Positions 53,514 to 62,070 of a stretch of 64,000 nucleotides of DNA are shown here, one piece after another. Position numbers and translations under genes: made by a program. The stretch comes from Deinococcus cellulosilyticus NBRC 106333 = KACC 11606 (lineage in GTDB: Bacteria > Deinococcota > Deinococci > Deinococcales > Deinococcaceae), in assembly GCF_007990775.1 (NCBI RefSeq), contig NZ_BJXB01000005.1, forward strand, positions 124,001-188,000. The letters are read 5' to 3'. Each line of letters starts with the position of its first letter. Within the stretch, counting starts at the first letter, position 1. The notes under the pieces are model-generated. The model searched no databases, had not been told where the DNA came from, and saw nothing but the letters and a program-made list of their open reading frames with translations.

Positions 53514-53762
53514 CTACTTGATGCGGAAGTTTTTCAGGCCTTTGAATGCCCTCTGAATTTCTTCTTTGACTTTTTTCTCAACTTCCCGCTCAGCTTTGAC
53601 CCGTTGCTCGCGCACTTGCGCAGGGCTCAGCTGAATGGTGTCGCCACAGTGAGGGCACTTTTGAGTTGTGGTGCGCTCAAGCTGCTGAAAGGTCTGGGTG
53701 TACTTCTTGCCGCACTTCTTGCAAGTGAAGGTGATTTCCACCTTGCTTAGATCAATTGACAT
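53514..53762 (-). CDS. Antisense-oriented zinc-ribbon protein, probable moron
   Basis: An 82-residue protein starting at the ATG at 53762 after GAGGAGGAGATT (minus strand). ITFTCKKCGKKYTQTF and QKCPHCGDTIQLS give a Cys4 zinc ribbon, followed by a charged helix (AEREVEKKVKEEIQRAFKGL). It is the only gene on the minus strand in the structural region, with its own terminator side and a TACAAT -10 box nearby, so it may be expressed in the lysogen. The function is unknown. Confidence 0.7.
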   Translation of the reverse strand: MSIDLSKVEITFTCKKCGKKYTQTFQQLERTTTQKCPHCGDTIQLSPAQVREQRVKAEREVEKKVKEEIQRAFKGLKNFRIK

Positions 53763-53830
53763 AATCTCCTCCTCAGAGTTGTGTCTGTACATATTGTACT
53801 CTCTGTGAATCTGCAAATAGAGAGGGAAGG

Positions 53831-53850
53831 TTATGCACAGTTGTGGATAA
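53831..53850. promoter_or_regulatory. Pair of opposed DnaA boxes
   Basis: TTATGCACA (53831-53839) is one mismatch from the DnaA box. TGTGGATAA (53842-53850) is its perfect inverse form (TTATCCACA on the minus strand). Together they form a GGTTAT/ATAACC hairpin (53829-53852). Confidence 0.55.
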
Positions 53851-53869
53851 CCTTTTGTTCCACCACAAA

Positions 53870-53911
53870 CCGAGATAAGCTTTCAAATCCGAGATAAGGA
53901 ACCGAGATAAG
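53870..53911 (+). repeat. Three CCGAGATAAG direct repeats before the small terminase gene
   Basis: Exact copies at 53870-53879, 53889-53898 and 53902-53911, spaced 19 and 13 bp start to start. Direct repeats just upstream of the small terminase gene are typical of cos/pac recognition sites bound by that subunit. Confidence 0.65.
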
Positions 53912-53924
53912 AAAGGAGGCACCT

Positions 53925-54737
53925 GTGGCAAAACGGAAACCCAAAACTGAAACCGATCCGGGCACCGAAACAGGTGCCCTTTCTTTTGCCAAAGCCCTAT
54001 CCAAACTTTTGCCCCAGCAGCGGCTCTGGGTGCAGTACTACCTGCAGACCTTCAGCAAGACCGAGGCCGCAGTGCTGGCCGGTTACGGTGACCCGGAGAA
54101 TCCGAAGCACCGGAACTGCTGCAAGTCAGAGGGTCACCGCACCAGCAAGATCCCTGCCGTGAAGGCCGCAGTTGAGGCCGGGTTCAGGGAAATGCACATG
54201 AGCCCAGCGGAAATCATCGCACGGCTCGAAGCCCAGGCCTCTGCCGACCCAGCCGAGCTTTACTTCCCTGTCGAGTATGAGGTGGATGTTTTTGAGGATG
54301 TCTCTTTGCATGTGCAACTTGACTACCTCCGCAAGAAGCTGGCCATTGCCGAGGACCTGCGGGACCGTTTTCAGGACCGTGCGCCCATGCTGTACAACGA
54401 GAACAAAGAGAAGGCCCTCAGGCTTGAGCAGCAGATCGCTGAAGTCGAACTCACCCTGGAGCAGGACCCGAAAGCCACCTTCAGCATGAAGACCGGCACC
54501 CGCAAGGAAATCCGCTGGGAGTTCGACATCATCAAGGCACGAGAAGCGGGCCTTTCCCACCTCGTGCAGGAAATCTCCTACGACCAGCGGGGTCAGCCGA
54601 AACTCAAACTTGCCGACAAAGTCAAGAGCCAGGAGTTGCTCGGCAAGTACCACAAGCTCTGGGCTGAGCGCATGGAGCACGAGGGTGGCTTGACCATCAC
54701 CTTGAAGAAAGAAACGGTGGGTGAGCCGCTTGACTAA
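53925..54737 (+). CDS. terS: Terminase small subunit
   Basis: A 270-residue protein; GTG start at 53925 after AAAGGAGGCACCT. The N-terminal domain KLLPQQRLWVQYYLQTFSKT, followed by EAAVLAGYG and KIPAVKAAVEAGFREM, is the HTH of the Terminase_2 type that binds the packaging site. A long helical part follows (KLAIAEDLRDRF, QQIAEVELTLEQ). It is longer than many small subunits. It overlaps the large subunit by 17 nt. Confidence 0.87.
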   Translation: MAKRKPKTETDPGTETGALSFAKALSKLLPQQRLWVQYYLQTFSKTEAAVLAGYGDPENPKHRNCCKSEGHRTSKIPAVKAAVEAGFREMHMSPAEIIARLEAQASADPAELYFPVEYEVDVFEDVSLHVQLDYLRKKLAIAEDLRDRFQDRAPMLYNENKEKALRLEQQIAEVELTLEQDPKATFSMKTGTRKEIRWEFDIIKAREAGLSHLVQEISYDQRGQPKLKLADKVKSQELLGKYHKLWAERMEHEGGLTITLKKETVGEPLD

Positions 54738-56094
54738 CCTCGCTCTCCATCTCCAGTACAGTGCTGCACAGAAGCACATCTTCTTTGACTCCCAGAGGTT
54801 GGGTCGCTTCCGGGTGTTCCCGAAAGGCAGGCGTGTGGGTGTGACCCGTGGGGCTGCGCACGCCTTCATCGAGTTTGCCTTGGAGGGCATGCCGTGCCTC
54901 TGGGGCGAGACCATCAACAGCAACATTCGCAGGTACGTCGAGCGGTACTTCCTGCCAGTCCTGCAGAAGGCCTTCATCCCTTATGAATGGAGCGTGGCCG
55001 ATAAGACCCTGAAGCTGCCAGGTGGGGGGTTCATCGACTTCCGGTCTGCTGACAACCCTGAGAACTGGGAAGGCTTCGGTTACAAGCGGATTTTCCTGAA
55101 TGAGATGGGCATCATCTTGCAGGGCGAGCGTGGCCGCTACCTCTACGAGAATGCTGTGCTGCCCATGATGATGGACTTCAAGGACAGTGAACTGATTGCC
55201 GCCGGGGTACCGAAAGGCAAGCAGGGAGTGGATTACGAACTGTACCAGAAGGCTGTCAGCAAGCAGGACGGTTTTTACACCTACAAGCGCCCATTCAATG
55301 TGTTTGACAACCCCTGGATCGATCGGGCCTCTGCTCAGGCTTTCGTTGATGACTTCCCGGACGCAGCACGAGAGCAGGAGATCTGGGGCAAGTACATTGA
55401 TGGTGGGGACGAGAGTTTCAGGGTGATCCCCAGGGCGTGGCTTGAGGCTGCAGTGCAGAGGCACAAAGGCCAGTCCCGACCTGACCGTTTCCCTGATGCA
55501 CTGGGCATTGACGTGGCACGAGGGGGGAAAGACAAGACGGTACTCACGCCACGTTGGGACAACTATTTTGAGCAACTGGCTGTCCCTGGCAGCAAGACCC
55601 CGGACAGTGACAGTGTGGCCACTCTGGCCACCCCATTCCTCGGGCCTGAAACGGTTGCAAACATCGACATTGTGGGGGTAGGCACTGGGCCTTACGACCG
55701 CATTCACGACATGCACCCCAACACCGTGGCCATCAATGGCGCGAGTGTCCTGAAACTGGATGGTGAGAAATCCACGGACAGCACCGGGCACCTGACCTTC
55801 AGGAACCTCAGGGCAGAAATGTACTGGGCTCTCCGTGAGGCACTCGACCCCGCGAAGGGTAGGAACCTCGCCATTCCTGATGACCTGGAACTCATTGAGG
55901 ACCTGTGCGCCCCGATGTGGAAGATGACCCAGTCGGGCATTCAGATTCAAGCGAAAGAGGACATCACCAAGGACATCGGAAGGTCGCCCGACAAAGGGGA
56001 TTCGCTTGTGTACGGCAACTTTCAAATGCCGCAGCTTTCTGTCCCTTCCGCAACCAGCAACCTTGCCGCCCTCATGGCAGCCGCAGGAGGATAG
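54721..56094 (+). CDS. terL: Terminase large subunit
   Basis: A 457-residue protein starting with GTG at 54721. The ATPase P-loop reads VFPKGRRVGVTRGAAHAF: the usual GKT Lys is Val41 and a Lys sits at the motif start (Lys35), as in the deviant Walker A of lambda gpA. The Walker B region is YKRIFLNEMGII. The RNase H-like nuclease domain has ALGIDVARGGKDKTVL (about 258-273), VGVGTGPYDRIHD and DDLELIEDLC. It drives DNA into the procapsid and cuts it. Confidence 0.9.
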   Translation: MSRLTNLALHLQYSAAQKHIFFDSQRLGRFRVFPKGRRVGVTRGAAHAFIEFALEGMPCLWGETINSNIRRYVERYFLPVLQKAFIPYEWSVADKTLKLPGGGFIDFRSADNPENWEGFGYKRIFLNEMGIILQGERGRYLYENAVLPMMMDFKDSELIAAGVPKGKQGVDYELYQKAVSKQDGFYTYKRPFNVFDNPWIDRASAQAFVDDFPDAAREQEIWGKYIDGGDESFRVIPRAWLEAAVQRHKGQSRPDRFPDALGIDVARGGKDKTVLTPRWDNYFEQLAVPGSKTPDSDSVATLATPFLGPETVANIDIVGVGTGPYDRIHDMHPNTVAINGASVLKLDGEKSTDSTGHLTFRNLRAEMYWALREALDPAKGRNLAIPDDLELIEDLCAPMWKMTQSGIQIQAKEDITKDIGRSPDKGDSLVYGNFQMPQLSVPSATSNLAALMAAAGG

Positions 56095-56097
56095 CGC

Positions 56098-57468
56098 ATG
56101 AAAATCAACTGGCCCTGGAGCCGAAAGAACGCTCCAACAGAACAACGCGCACGCAGCCCCACCACCCCTGAAGCCGCCGCCACCCCTGCCCCTGGCATCG
56201 GGACCATGATCCTCTCTGACAGCCTCCCGAGGCAGACGGCGGGCAACATGCCGCAAGGCAGGCTGAGCCGCAACATGAACGAGGGTTCTCTGGGGTGGTT
56301 CATCCTGGAGGATTCCTTCAAAGGGAAAGGCAGGCTGGAAGTCATCACGGAATGCCGGGATGCCCTCTTTGATTCCGATGTGGGGGGTGCAATGCGCGAC
56401 CTGATTGCGCTCATCAACCCCAGTTACCGCATTGAGTATGAGGGAGGCACCCGGGCCATGGCTCAGGCCGAGAGGGCCACATCTGATCTGCTCTCCAGGC
56501 TTCACATCACCCTGGATGAACTGCTGAACAATCAGGCGGCAGAGGTGTACCTTGCCGGGGCGAGTTCCCTGGAGTGGTACCCCACGAAGACCCGCAGCAT
56601 GGTTCAGGGCGTGAGCATCGTGCCTGCCGAGGAGATCCAGCAGAAGCGCATAGAGGACACCCCTGTCTGGTACCAAACCCTGCATGGGGTTCAACTGGAC
56701 TCCCGCACTTTCGTTTACGCCCCTTACGGGACACGCCACCGGGACCCTTACGGGACACCCATGATGGTTGCGGCCCTCACGGAACTGGAACGGAAGTGCA
56801 GGCTGACCACCGGGACAGACAAGGTGATCAACTTGATGGGCGAAGCGGCCTTCTTGAACATGAAGGTGCCGAAACCCACCCCTCGTGATCTGGGTGTCAC
56901 CAGTGAGCAAGACCCGAATTACGCCAGTCGTCTCGCTGCGTACTACAAGGCCAATGTGGATCTGGCCCTTAGCGCTAGAGACAGGGGTTTGATGGTCACT
57001 GAGGTCGGGGTGGATTCCACTGCAGTCCCGATCACGCAGGGCGCTCAGGGTCTCGCGGATCTGGAACTCTCAAACAACTTGAAGCTCTGGTCTGGATTGG
57101 TGAGTCTGCCTTTCATGCGCGGCAAGATGGATTCGACCACGCAGGCCCTCGCGCAGGTGGTTTACCCCATCCTGCTGGCCCACGCCGAAAACGTTCAGAA
57201 GGTCTTGCAGCAGTCCATTGAGTTCGGTCTCAACCTGAACCTGCAACTGCTGGGCATCCCTGCCCGGGCGACCCTGATCTTCGACAAACCGCAAAACCCC
57301 TTCATGAAAGACCAGGCTGAAGCGGAAAACTTGCAGGCGAAAACCGATGAGCTGTACATCAAACTCTTCGGGGATGCCTACCGGATTCGTGCCGCTGAAC
57401 GCCTCGGTATCAGCAAGGAAGAACTGCAGCCCACACCCCCCTCTCCCACAGAGGAGAGCGTGCCATGA
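56098..57468 (+). CDS. Portal protein (DUF935-like)
   Basis: A 456-residue protein. The order terminase-portal-protease, the length and motifs such as WFILEDSFKGKGRLEVITEC, LLNNQAAEVYLAGASSLEWY and LSARDRGLMVTEVGVDSTAV support a portal, the dodecamer at the capsid vertex through which DNA passes. An N-terminal Pro/Ala tail precedes the fold. CAGGAGGATAGCGC precedes the ATG. Confidence 0.82.
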   Translation: MKINWPWSRKNAPTEQRARSPTTPEAAATPAPGIGTMILSDSLPRQTAGNMPQGRLSRNMNEGSLGWFILEDSFKGKGRLEVITECRDALFDSDVGGAMRDLIALINPSYRIEYEGGTRAMAQAERATSDLLSRLHITLDELLNNQAAEVYLAGASSLEWYPTKTRSMVQGVSIVPAEEIQQKRIEDTPVWYQTLHGVQLDSRTFVYAPYGTRHRDPYGTPMMVAALTELERKCRLTTGTDKVINLMGEAAFLNMKVPKPTPRDLGVTSEQDPNYASRLAAYYKANVDLALSARDRGLMVTEVGVDSTAVPITQGAQGLADLELSNNLKLWSGLVSLPFMRGKMDSTTQALAQVVYPILLAHAENVQKVLQQSIEFGLNLNLQLLGIPARATLIFDKPQNPFMKDQAEAENLQAKTDELYIKLFGDAYRIRAAERLGISKEELQPTPPSPTEESVP

Positions 57469-57629
57469 GCAGGACCATCACCAGCGGAGAAATGGAACCC
57501 GAAAAGGTTCCATTTTCTGTGTATGTGGGCAGTCGCCCGGAAGTGGGCACCCAGCAGGACATTCAGGATTTTCTGGCAGAGCAACGCTCTGAAGACCAAG
57601 AGGAGGGAGGTGAACAAACATGTACTTAG
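57465..57629 (+). CDS. Small phage protein between portal and protease, 54 residues
   Basis: The ATG overlaps the portal stop (ATGA), and the stop lies 10 nt inside the protease gene. The product (MSRTITSGEMEPEKVPFSVY ... EEGGEQTCT) is acidic. Its tight placement and coding-like composition support a real gene; its last codons hold the ribosome site (GGAGGGAGG) of the protease. The function is unknown. Confidence 0.6.
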   Translation: MSRTITSGEMEPEKVPFSVYVGSRPEVGTQQDIQDFLAEQRSEDQEEGGEQTCT

Positions 57630-58945
57630 AGAACGTTCAACGTGCCCTGTTCAACTTCCCCTGGGCGATCACCCCGAATGGCATGGACCTCGTGGCTGCC
57701 GTGGTGCAGGCCCACCTCGAAGGAAAACTGAGCGCTGAGGAGATCGAAGCCAGAACCTCTGGGGTGACTTACGGCAGTCAGTACAAGAACACCCAGAAGC
57801 AAGTTGCGGTGGTGAACCTGCACGGCCCTGTGCTCAGCAGGGCAACCGGGATGTCTGCCCTCTCGGGCGCAACGGACCTGCGCAGTTTCTCCAGCACCAT
57901 GCGAGCCCTGGCAGACGATTCGGATGTGGGGCGCATCGTGCTCAGCATTGACAGCCCAGGCGGTCAGGTGCAAGGGCTCACTGAAGCCGGCGATGCCGTT
58001 CGGTATGCCCGATCAAAGAAAGAAGTGCTGGCCGTTGCTGATGGCACGATGGGCAGCGCCGCTTACTGGATTGGCAGTCAGGCCACCAGAATCATTGCCA
58101 ACGCTGACGCTGTGGTCGGTTCCATTGGTGTGGTCGCTGTGATTCGGGACACCAGTGGGGTGGCCGAGAAGGCCGGGGTGAAAGTCAATGTTCTGCGCAG
58201 CGCTGAATTCAAAGCCCTGCTGCAAGACGGTGAGCCCATTTCGGACAAGGCCCTCGCTGAGCAATCCAAACTCGTGGACCTGTTTGCAGAGAAATTCATT
58301 TCTGCGGTCAGTGCCGGACGCAACATCACCCTGGAGCAGGCCAGAAGCCTCGCCACCGGGAAGGTGTGGATTGGTGCAGATGCCATTGCTGCTGGTGTGG
58401 CCGATGAGGTTGGCACCCTTCAGGAAGCCATTGACGGCAAATTCAGTTCTCAGCCCTTCAACTCTGGCAGCCCTGCCGCTGCCCTCGCAGGAGGAAACAC
58501 CATGCCCTTAGAAGCATTACTGGCTGGCCTCGGACTGGCCGCAGACAGCAGTCCCGCACAGGTGCAGGCCGCACTTGACACCCTCAAGCAGAACGCTGCA
58601 GCCACGGAACGCATGCGCATCATGGCTGCCCTTGGAGCCAGCGAAGGCAAAGAGGTCGATCTGACCCAGCTCAAGAAACTCGCTGCCGACGGTGAGCAGT
58701 ACCGTGCAGACCTGCTGACCCGACTGCACGCTCTGACCATCACCCTGGAAGGCAACACCGAAACAGGCATTGCTGCTGCTGACCGTGCGAAACGGATCTT
58801 CGCTGGTGCGGACATTGCTGACATCAGTGCAGAAGTGCAGCGCCTTGAAGCGAAACGGGATGCTGTTTTCCCAGATGGACAGAAATCCCGCCAGAAAGAC
58901 GAGCAGCCCGACACCAAGCCCACTTTCAGACCTGTGTTCAGGTAA
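57620..58945 (+). CDS. S49-type head maturation protease fused to scaffold-like domain
   Basis: A 441-residue protein. The S49 (SppA-like) fold spans about 25-290: NLHGPVLSRATG, RIVLSIDSPGGQVQGLTEAG, then ADGTMGSAAYWIGSQATRII with the catalytic Ser near 147, and ADAVVGSIGVVAVIRDTSG. The C-terminal 147 residues are helical (AALDTLKQNAAATERMRIMA) and resemble a scaffold. Inside, an ATG at 58502 in the same frame follows AGGAGG, as in lambda C/Nu3. It would cut scaffold and capsid delta parts during head assembly. Confidence 0.88.
   Translation: MYLENVQRALFNFPWAITPNGMDLVAAVVQAHLEGKLSAEEIEARTSGVTYGSQYKNTQKQVAVVNLHGPVLSRATGMSALSGATDLRSFSSTMRALADDSDVGRIVLSIDSPGGQVQGLTEAGDAVRYARSKKEVLAVADGTMGSAAYWIGSQATRIIANADAVVGSIGVVAVIRDTSGVAEKAGVKVNVLRSAEFKALLQDGEPISDKALAEQSKLVDLFAEKFISAVSAGRNITLEQARSLATGKVWIGADAIAAGVADEVGTLQEAIDGKFSSQPFNSGSPAAALAGGNTMPLEALLAGLGLAADSSPAQVQAALDTLKQNAAATERMRIMAALGASEGKEVDLTQLKKLAADGEQYRADLLTRLHALTITLEGNTETGIAAADRAKRIFAGADIADISAEVQRLEAKRDAVFPDGQKSRQKDEQPDTKPTFRPVFR
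58502..58945 (+). CDS. Internal in-frame scaffold protein (Nu3-like)
   Basis: A 147-residue product from the internal ATG at 58502 (MPLEALLAGLGLAADSSPAQ). AGGAGGAAACACC lies directly before it in the protease gene. The product is the helical C-terminal part of the protease protein only. In lambda the equivalent product is the capsid scaffold; here it is inferred. Confidence 0.65.
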   Translation: MPLEALLAGLGLAADSSPAQVQAALDTLKQNAAATERMRIMAALGASEGKEVDLTQLKKLAADGEQYRADLLTRLHALTITLEGNTETGIAAADRAKRIFAGADIADISAEVQRLEAKRDAVFPDGQKSRQKDEQPDTKPTFRPVFR

Positions 58946-58957
58946 GCGGAGGCACAC

Positions 58958-59344
58958 ATGACTGTTGATTCTCGCACCATCGGGAAGATGCGCTTTGCGG
59001 GTCAAGACCCCAAGGACGGCATCACCTACAAAACCTCCGGCACCGTCGAAGTGCAGGACATCGTGAATGTCACTGCCAACGCTGGCGAAGTGGCCAGAGC
59101 AGCCGACGGAGCCAACTGGCTCGGGCAGGTGGCACACAAGGATGCGGATGGTTATGCCACCGTGCGTCGTGGCGAAGTGATGGTGGCCCGACGCACCGGA
59201 GCCATCAGCAAAGGCCTGCAGCTCCTGACCGGGGATGGCTCAGGGGGACTGAAGGCCGCAGCCAGCACCACTGGCGTCTGGTGCTTCGTGGTGGACACCT
59301 GGACCGAAAACAGCCAGACCTACGTCTGCTACTACACCGCCTGA
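58958..59344 (+). CDS. Head decoration protein-like (DUF2190 type)
   Basis: A 128-residue protein. VEVQDIVNVTANAGEVARAA and TVRRGEVMVARRTGAISKGL, together with the position between protease and capsid genes, support a capsid-stabilising decoration protein. It is beta-rich. CGGAGGCACAC precedes the ATG. Confidence 0.7.
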   Translation: MTVDSRTIGKMRFAGQDPKDGITYKTSGTVEVQDIVNVTANAGEVARAADGANWLGQVAHKDADGYATVRRGEVMVARRTGAISKGLQLLTGDGSGGLKAAASTTGVWCFVVDTWTENSQTYVCYYTA

Positions 59345-59369
59345 CCGCAGGCCCCAAAGGAGCACCCTT

Positions 59370-60590
59370 ATGATCAGAAGACTCGACCAGCTCACCATGG
59401 ACATTTACCAGGACGCCGCGAAGCAAAAAGCTTCTCACGGCCTGTCCTACATCAACCTGAACGACCACCTGCTTGAACTGCTTGCCAAAGGCGACATTGA
59501 AGAAGGGCTGATCCGCATGGATCTGGTCGAGAAGGGCATCAGCCCTGTTCGGCAGATTCTGGCCCTGAACGGCATTCGCCTGGGCGGTCTGAATGCACAC
59601 ACCCTCAGTGTGTTCTTCCCCAAAGAAAGTGACTATGTGCGTGGTGCAGACGTGCTCTTCCCAGCCCTCATGAATGAAATGCTGGAAGAGGGCTTCGGCA
59701 TTCGCGCCTCTGACAGCTTCACTGTGGGGCCCAGCACTGCAGGGGACAGCATGTACCCCTTGCAGCAGCGCGGTCTGGTGGACCAACGTTTGGAACTTCC
59801 CCAGAACACCATCAACATCAATGAACTGGTGTCTGTGCGCATCGGGGTGGATGGAGATGGTTACAAGTCCGCAGTCATCAACAATGACCAGCGTGGCAGG
59901 CAGAACCGTCTGGCCCGAACTGCCCCTGGGGCGGACCTGCCGCTTTACACCATCAGCACGGCTGAACGCAGCGTGCGGATCTACAAGTACGGTGGGCGCG
60001 TGCGCTGGCCTTACGAAGTGGCTCGCCGCATGAAGATCAACGTGGTGGCCCTGGCCCTGCAGGAAATGGCTTTCGCTGAGAATCTGCGCCGCATTGATGA
60101 AGCCATCGATGTCGGCATCAATGGCGACGGCAACGGCAACGGTGCAACCCTCGATCCCGGCAGCCCTGTGGCCGACTGGACCGTTCAGACCCTCGACGAG
60201 TGGACCATGACCATCGCTTACAACAGCGTGCTGGGCGTGAACCGCGTCATGGGCGACTTGACGGAAGTCAAGAGAATCCGTGCTTTGCGTTACCCCACTG
60301 CCAGCAAGGACCTCACTCCGGACCAGTTGAACATGTACCAGCAGGGCAGTTACGCCATGCCCGATGGCACCCCCCTGCGTCTCGCCCCCTCAGGAAGCAC
60401 CCTGGACAGCGCCAAAACCCTTCTGGCGTGGAACACGGGGCGTGCCCTTGAAGAGGTCGTCGAGAACGGCAGCCAGATCACCGAAATGGCGAAGTTCACC
60501 ACCAACCAGACCGAGGAGCTCAGCCTGTCCATCAACATCGGTTACGCGAAGCCCTTCAGCAACAGCTTCCAGACCATCACCCGCTCTTAA
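59370..60590 (+). CDS. Major capsid protein (HK97 fold)
   Basis: A 406-residue protein. The context, the length and motifs such as ERSVRIYKYGGRVRWPYEVA, ENLRRIDEAIDVGINGDGNG and LSINIGYAKPFSNSFQTITR at the end fit an HK97-type shell protein. The N-terminal helix (about 1-50) may be a delta-like assembly segment. AAAGGAGCACCC precedes the ATG. Confidence 0.82.
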   Translation: MIRRLDQLTMDIYQDAAKQKASHGLSYINLNDHLLELLAKGDIEEGLIRMDLVEKGISPVRQILALNGIRLGGLNAHTLSVFFPKESDYVRGADVLFPALMNEMLEEGFGIRASDSFTVGPSTAGDSMYPLQQRGLVDQRLELPQNTININELVSVRIGVDGDGYKSAVINNDQRGRQNRLARTAPGADLPLYTISTAERSVRIYKYGGRVRWPYEVARRMKINVVALALQEMAFAENLRRIDEAIDVGINGDGNGNGATLDPGSPVADWTVQTLDEWTMTIAYNSVLGVNRVMGDLTEVKRIRALRYPTASKDLTPDQLNMYQQGSYAMPDGTPLRLAPSGSTLDSAKTLLAWNTGRALEEVVENGSQITEMAKFTTNQTEELSLSINIGYAKPFSNSFQTITRS

Positions 60591-60614
60591 GCTCAGGTTT
60601 TTTAAGGAGACATC

Positions 60615-60932
60615 ATGGCCACACGCGAAGAGAACGTCGCAGAACTGAAAACCCTGACCGGGCAGGACATCCCGGATTCCATCGATGCGAAAACCGTCGA
60701 AAAACTGCTGGGTCTCGCCAAGAAATCCCTTGCGGATTTCGAAACCCAGTATCAAGAATTGACCGCTGAGAAAATCAAGGTCATCACGGGTGACAAGGCG
60801 AAAGGGAGCTTCATGCATCCCATCAGCAAGCAGTGGATCAGGCAGGGGGACACCAAGCCTGTGGAACTGCCCGATGATGCCTGGACCCAGGACATGATCG
60901 CACAGCGTTTCCTCAAAGAAGTGCGGAAGTAA
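60615..60932 (+). CDS. Hypothetical head protein, 105 residues
   Basis: An N-terminal helical segment (EENVAELKTLTGQDIPDSID) is followed by an alpha/beta end. TTAAGGAGACATC precedes the ATG. By position it may be a head-completion or capsid-associated protein. Confidence 0.6.
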   Translation: MATREENVAELKTLTGQDIPDSIDAKTVEKLLGLAKKSLADFETQYQELTAEKIKVITGDKAKGSFMHPISKQWIRQGDTKPVELPDDAWTQDMIAQRFLKEVRK

Positions 60933-60944
60933 GGGGGTGCGCTG

Positions 60945-61325
60945 ATGGCGCTGACTTTCGACAACTTCAAACTGTGGTACCCGACGAGCCAGGTGACCCA
61001 ATCCCAATTCGACACCTGGCTTTCCTCCGCTACAGACTGGGCCACCCAGCAGGTCCAGTGCGAGAACCCCACAGTTGCCAAGGTGGAACGGGCACAGGCA
61101 GCGTACATCCAGCACCTCTACCACGTGGGGCAGATCTCCAATCTCGCGCCACGGGTTGGGGTCAAGGTGGATGTGAAAGACAAGGTTGCCGTGTCAGTCG
61201 ATGCCAAAGCAGTGGAAACACACCAGAACCTCGCTGACAGTTACCTTGTAATGGCATCGAACCTGCTGGCCAGTGCCTGCCCTCTCCCTGAGTGGACACC
61301 CCCTGTGATTGGAGCGGCTCGATGA
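60945..61325 (+). CDS. Head-tail connector-like protein (DUF4054 type)
   Basis: A 126-residue helical protein (FDTWLSSATDWATQQVQCEN; KVERAQAAYIQHLYHVGQIS) of the size and helix order of adaptor proteins that extend the portal channel. The stop overlaps the next start (ATGA). Confidence 0.65.
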   Translation: MALTFDNFKLWYPTSQVTQSQFDTWLSSATDWATQQVQCENPTVAKVERAQAAYIQHLYHVGQISNLAPRVGVKVDVKDKVAVSVDAKAVETHQNLADSYLVMASNLLASACPLPEWTPPVIGAAR

Positions 61326-61711
61326 GCAGCCTGATCGAGTGGGCTGAATCCCTCGGGCATGAACTGGTGCAGGCCGAAGCGAAAGCCCTCTACCCCTACC
61401 AGAAAGTCTGGACCAGTCCAGTCACCGGCTCGAATGTGGGAGGGGTCTGGGTGGATGAACCGGGTGCATCAGTGACCTGCTGGTGTGACGTCTGGAATCC
61501 CCAGGAGCGGTCTGACTCCAGAAGCAGGGCAGCTGTCCAGCAGCCTGACTTTGCGAAAGGCACATGGCTGGGTGAAGTGCGAGAGGGTGAGCCCGTTCCA
61601 CCTGTGAAATCCACCTGTGAGCACAACGGGGCAGTGCTGGAAGTCACCCACATTGGAGAGGAGAACACCGTCTCAAAAGGCACCCCACTGGTGCTCAGGT
61701 GGCGGCAGTGA
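61322..61711 (+). CDS. Hypothetical head-tail joining protein, 129 residues
   Basis: Beta-rich, Trp-containing (VWTSPVTGSNVGGVWVDEPG). It is coupled to its neighbours by ATGA and GTGA. Its position suggests a stopper or neck protein. Confidence 0.55.
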   Translation: MSSLIEWAESLGHELVQAEAKALYPYQKVWTSPVTGSNVGGVWVDEPGASVTCWCDVWNPQERSDSRSRAAVQQPDFAKGTWLGEVREGEPVPPVKSTCEHNGAVLEVTHIGEENTVSKGTPLVLRWRQ

Positions 61712-62070
61712 ACCTCTCCGACGTCACCACCCGGCTTGCTGCCATCCCGGACATCCTGGTGCTTCAGCCCGACCAGATGCCCTGGCAGCAAAGTCTGATC
61801 CAGTTCATCGGCTCGAATCCTCAATTCGTTCAGCTTTACGAGCCGACCACGCTGGCCAGCGACGGTGCCCTCACCACCAGACTGCTCACCCTTGACGCCG
61901 TTGCGGCCAGCCTTGAACAGTCCCGAGCTCTGGCCGACTCCATTCGTGCTGTGCTGGAAGGCACCCCCAGAGAACCCAGCCCCTACCGTCTTCTGCGCCT
62001 GACCCCCTTACCACTCGAAGGGGATGTCTGGCGGCACCAATTCAACTTCGAGTGGAGAGGAGCAAACTGA
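61708..62070 (+). CDS. Tail terminator-like protein, 120 residues
   Basis: The GTG at 61708 overlaps the previous stop. LAAIPDILVLQPDQMPWQQS and SPYRLLRLTPLPLEGDVWRH, just before the tail tube gene, fit a tail terminator or minor tail protein. Confidence 0.55.
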   Translation: MNLSDVTTRLAAIPDILVLQPDQMPWQQSLIQFIGSNPQFVQLYEPTTLASDGALTTRLLTLDAVAASLEQSRALADSIRAVLEGTPREPSPYRLLRLTPLPLEGDVWRHQFNFEWRGAN

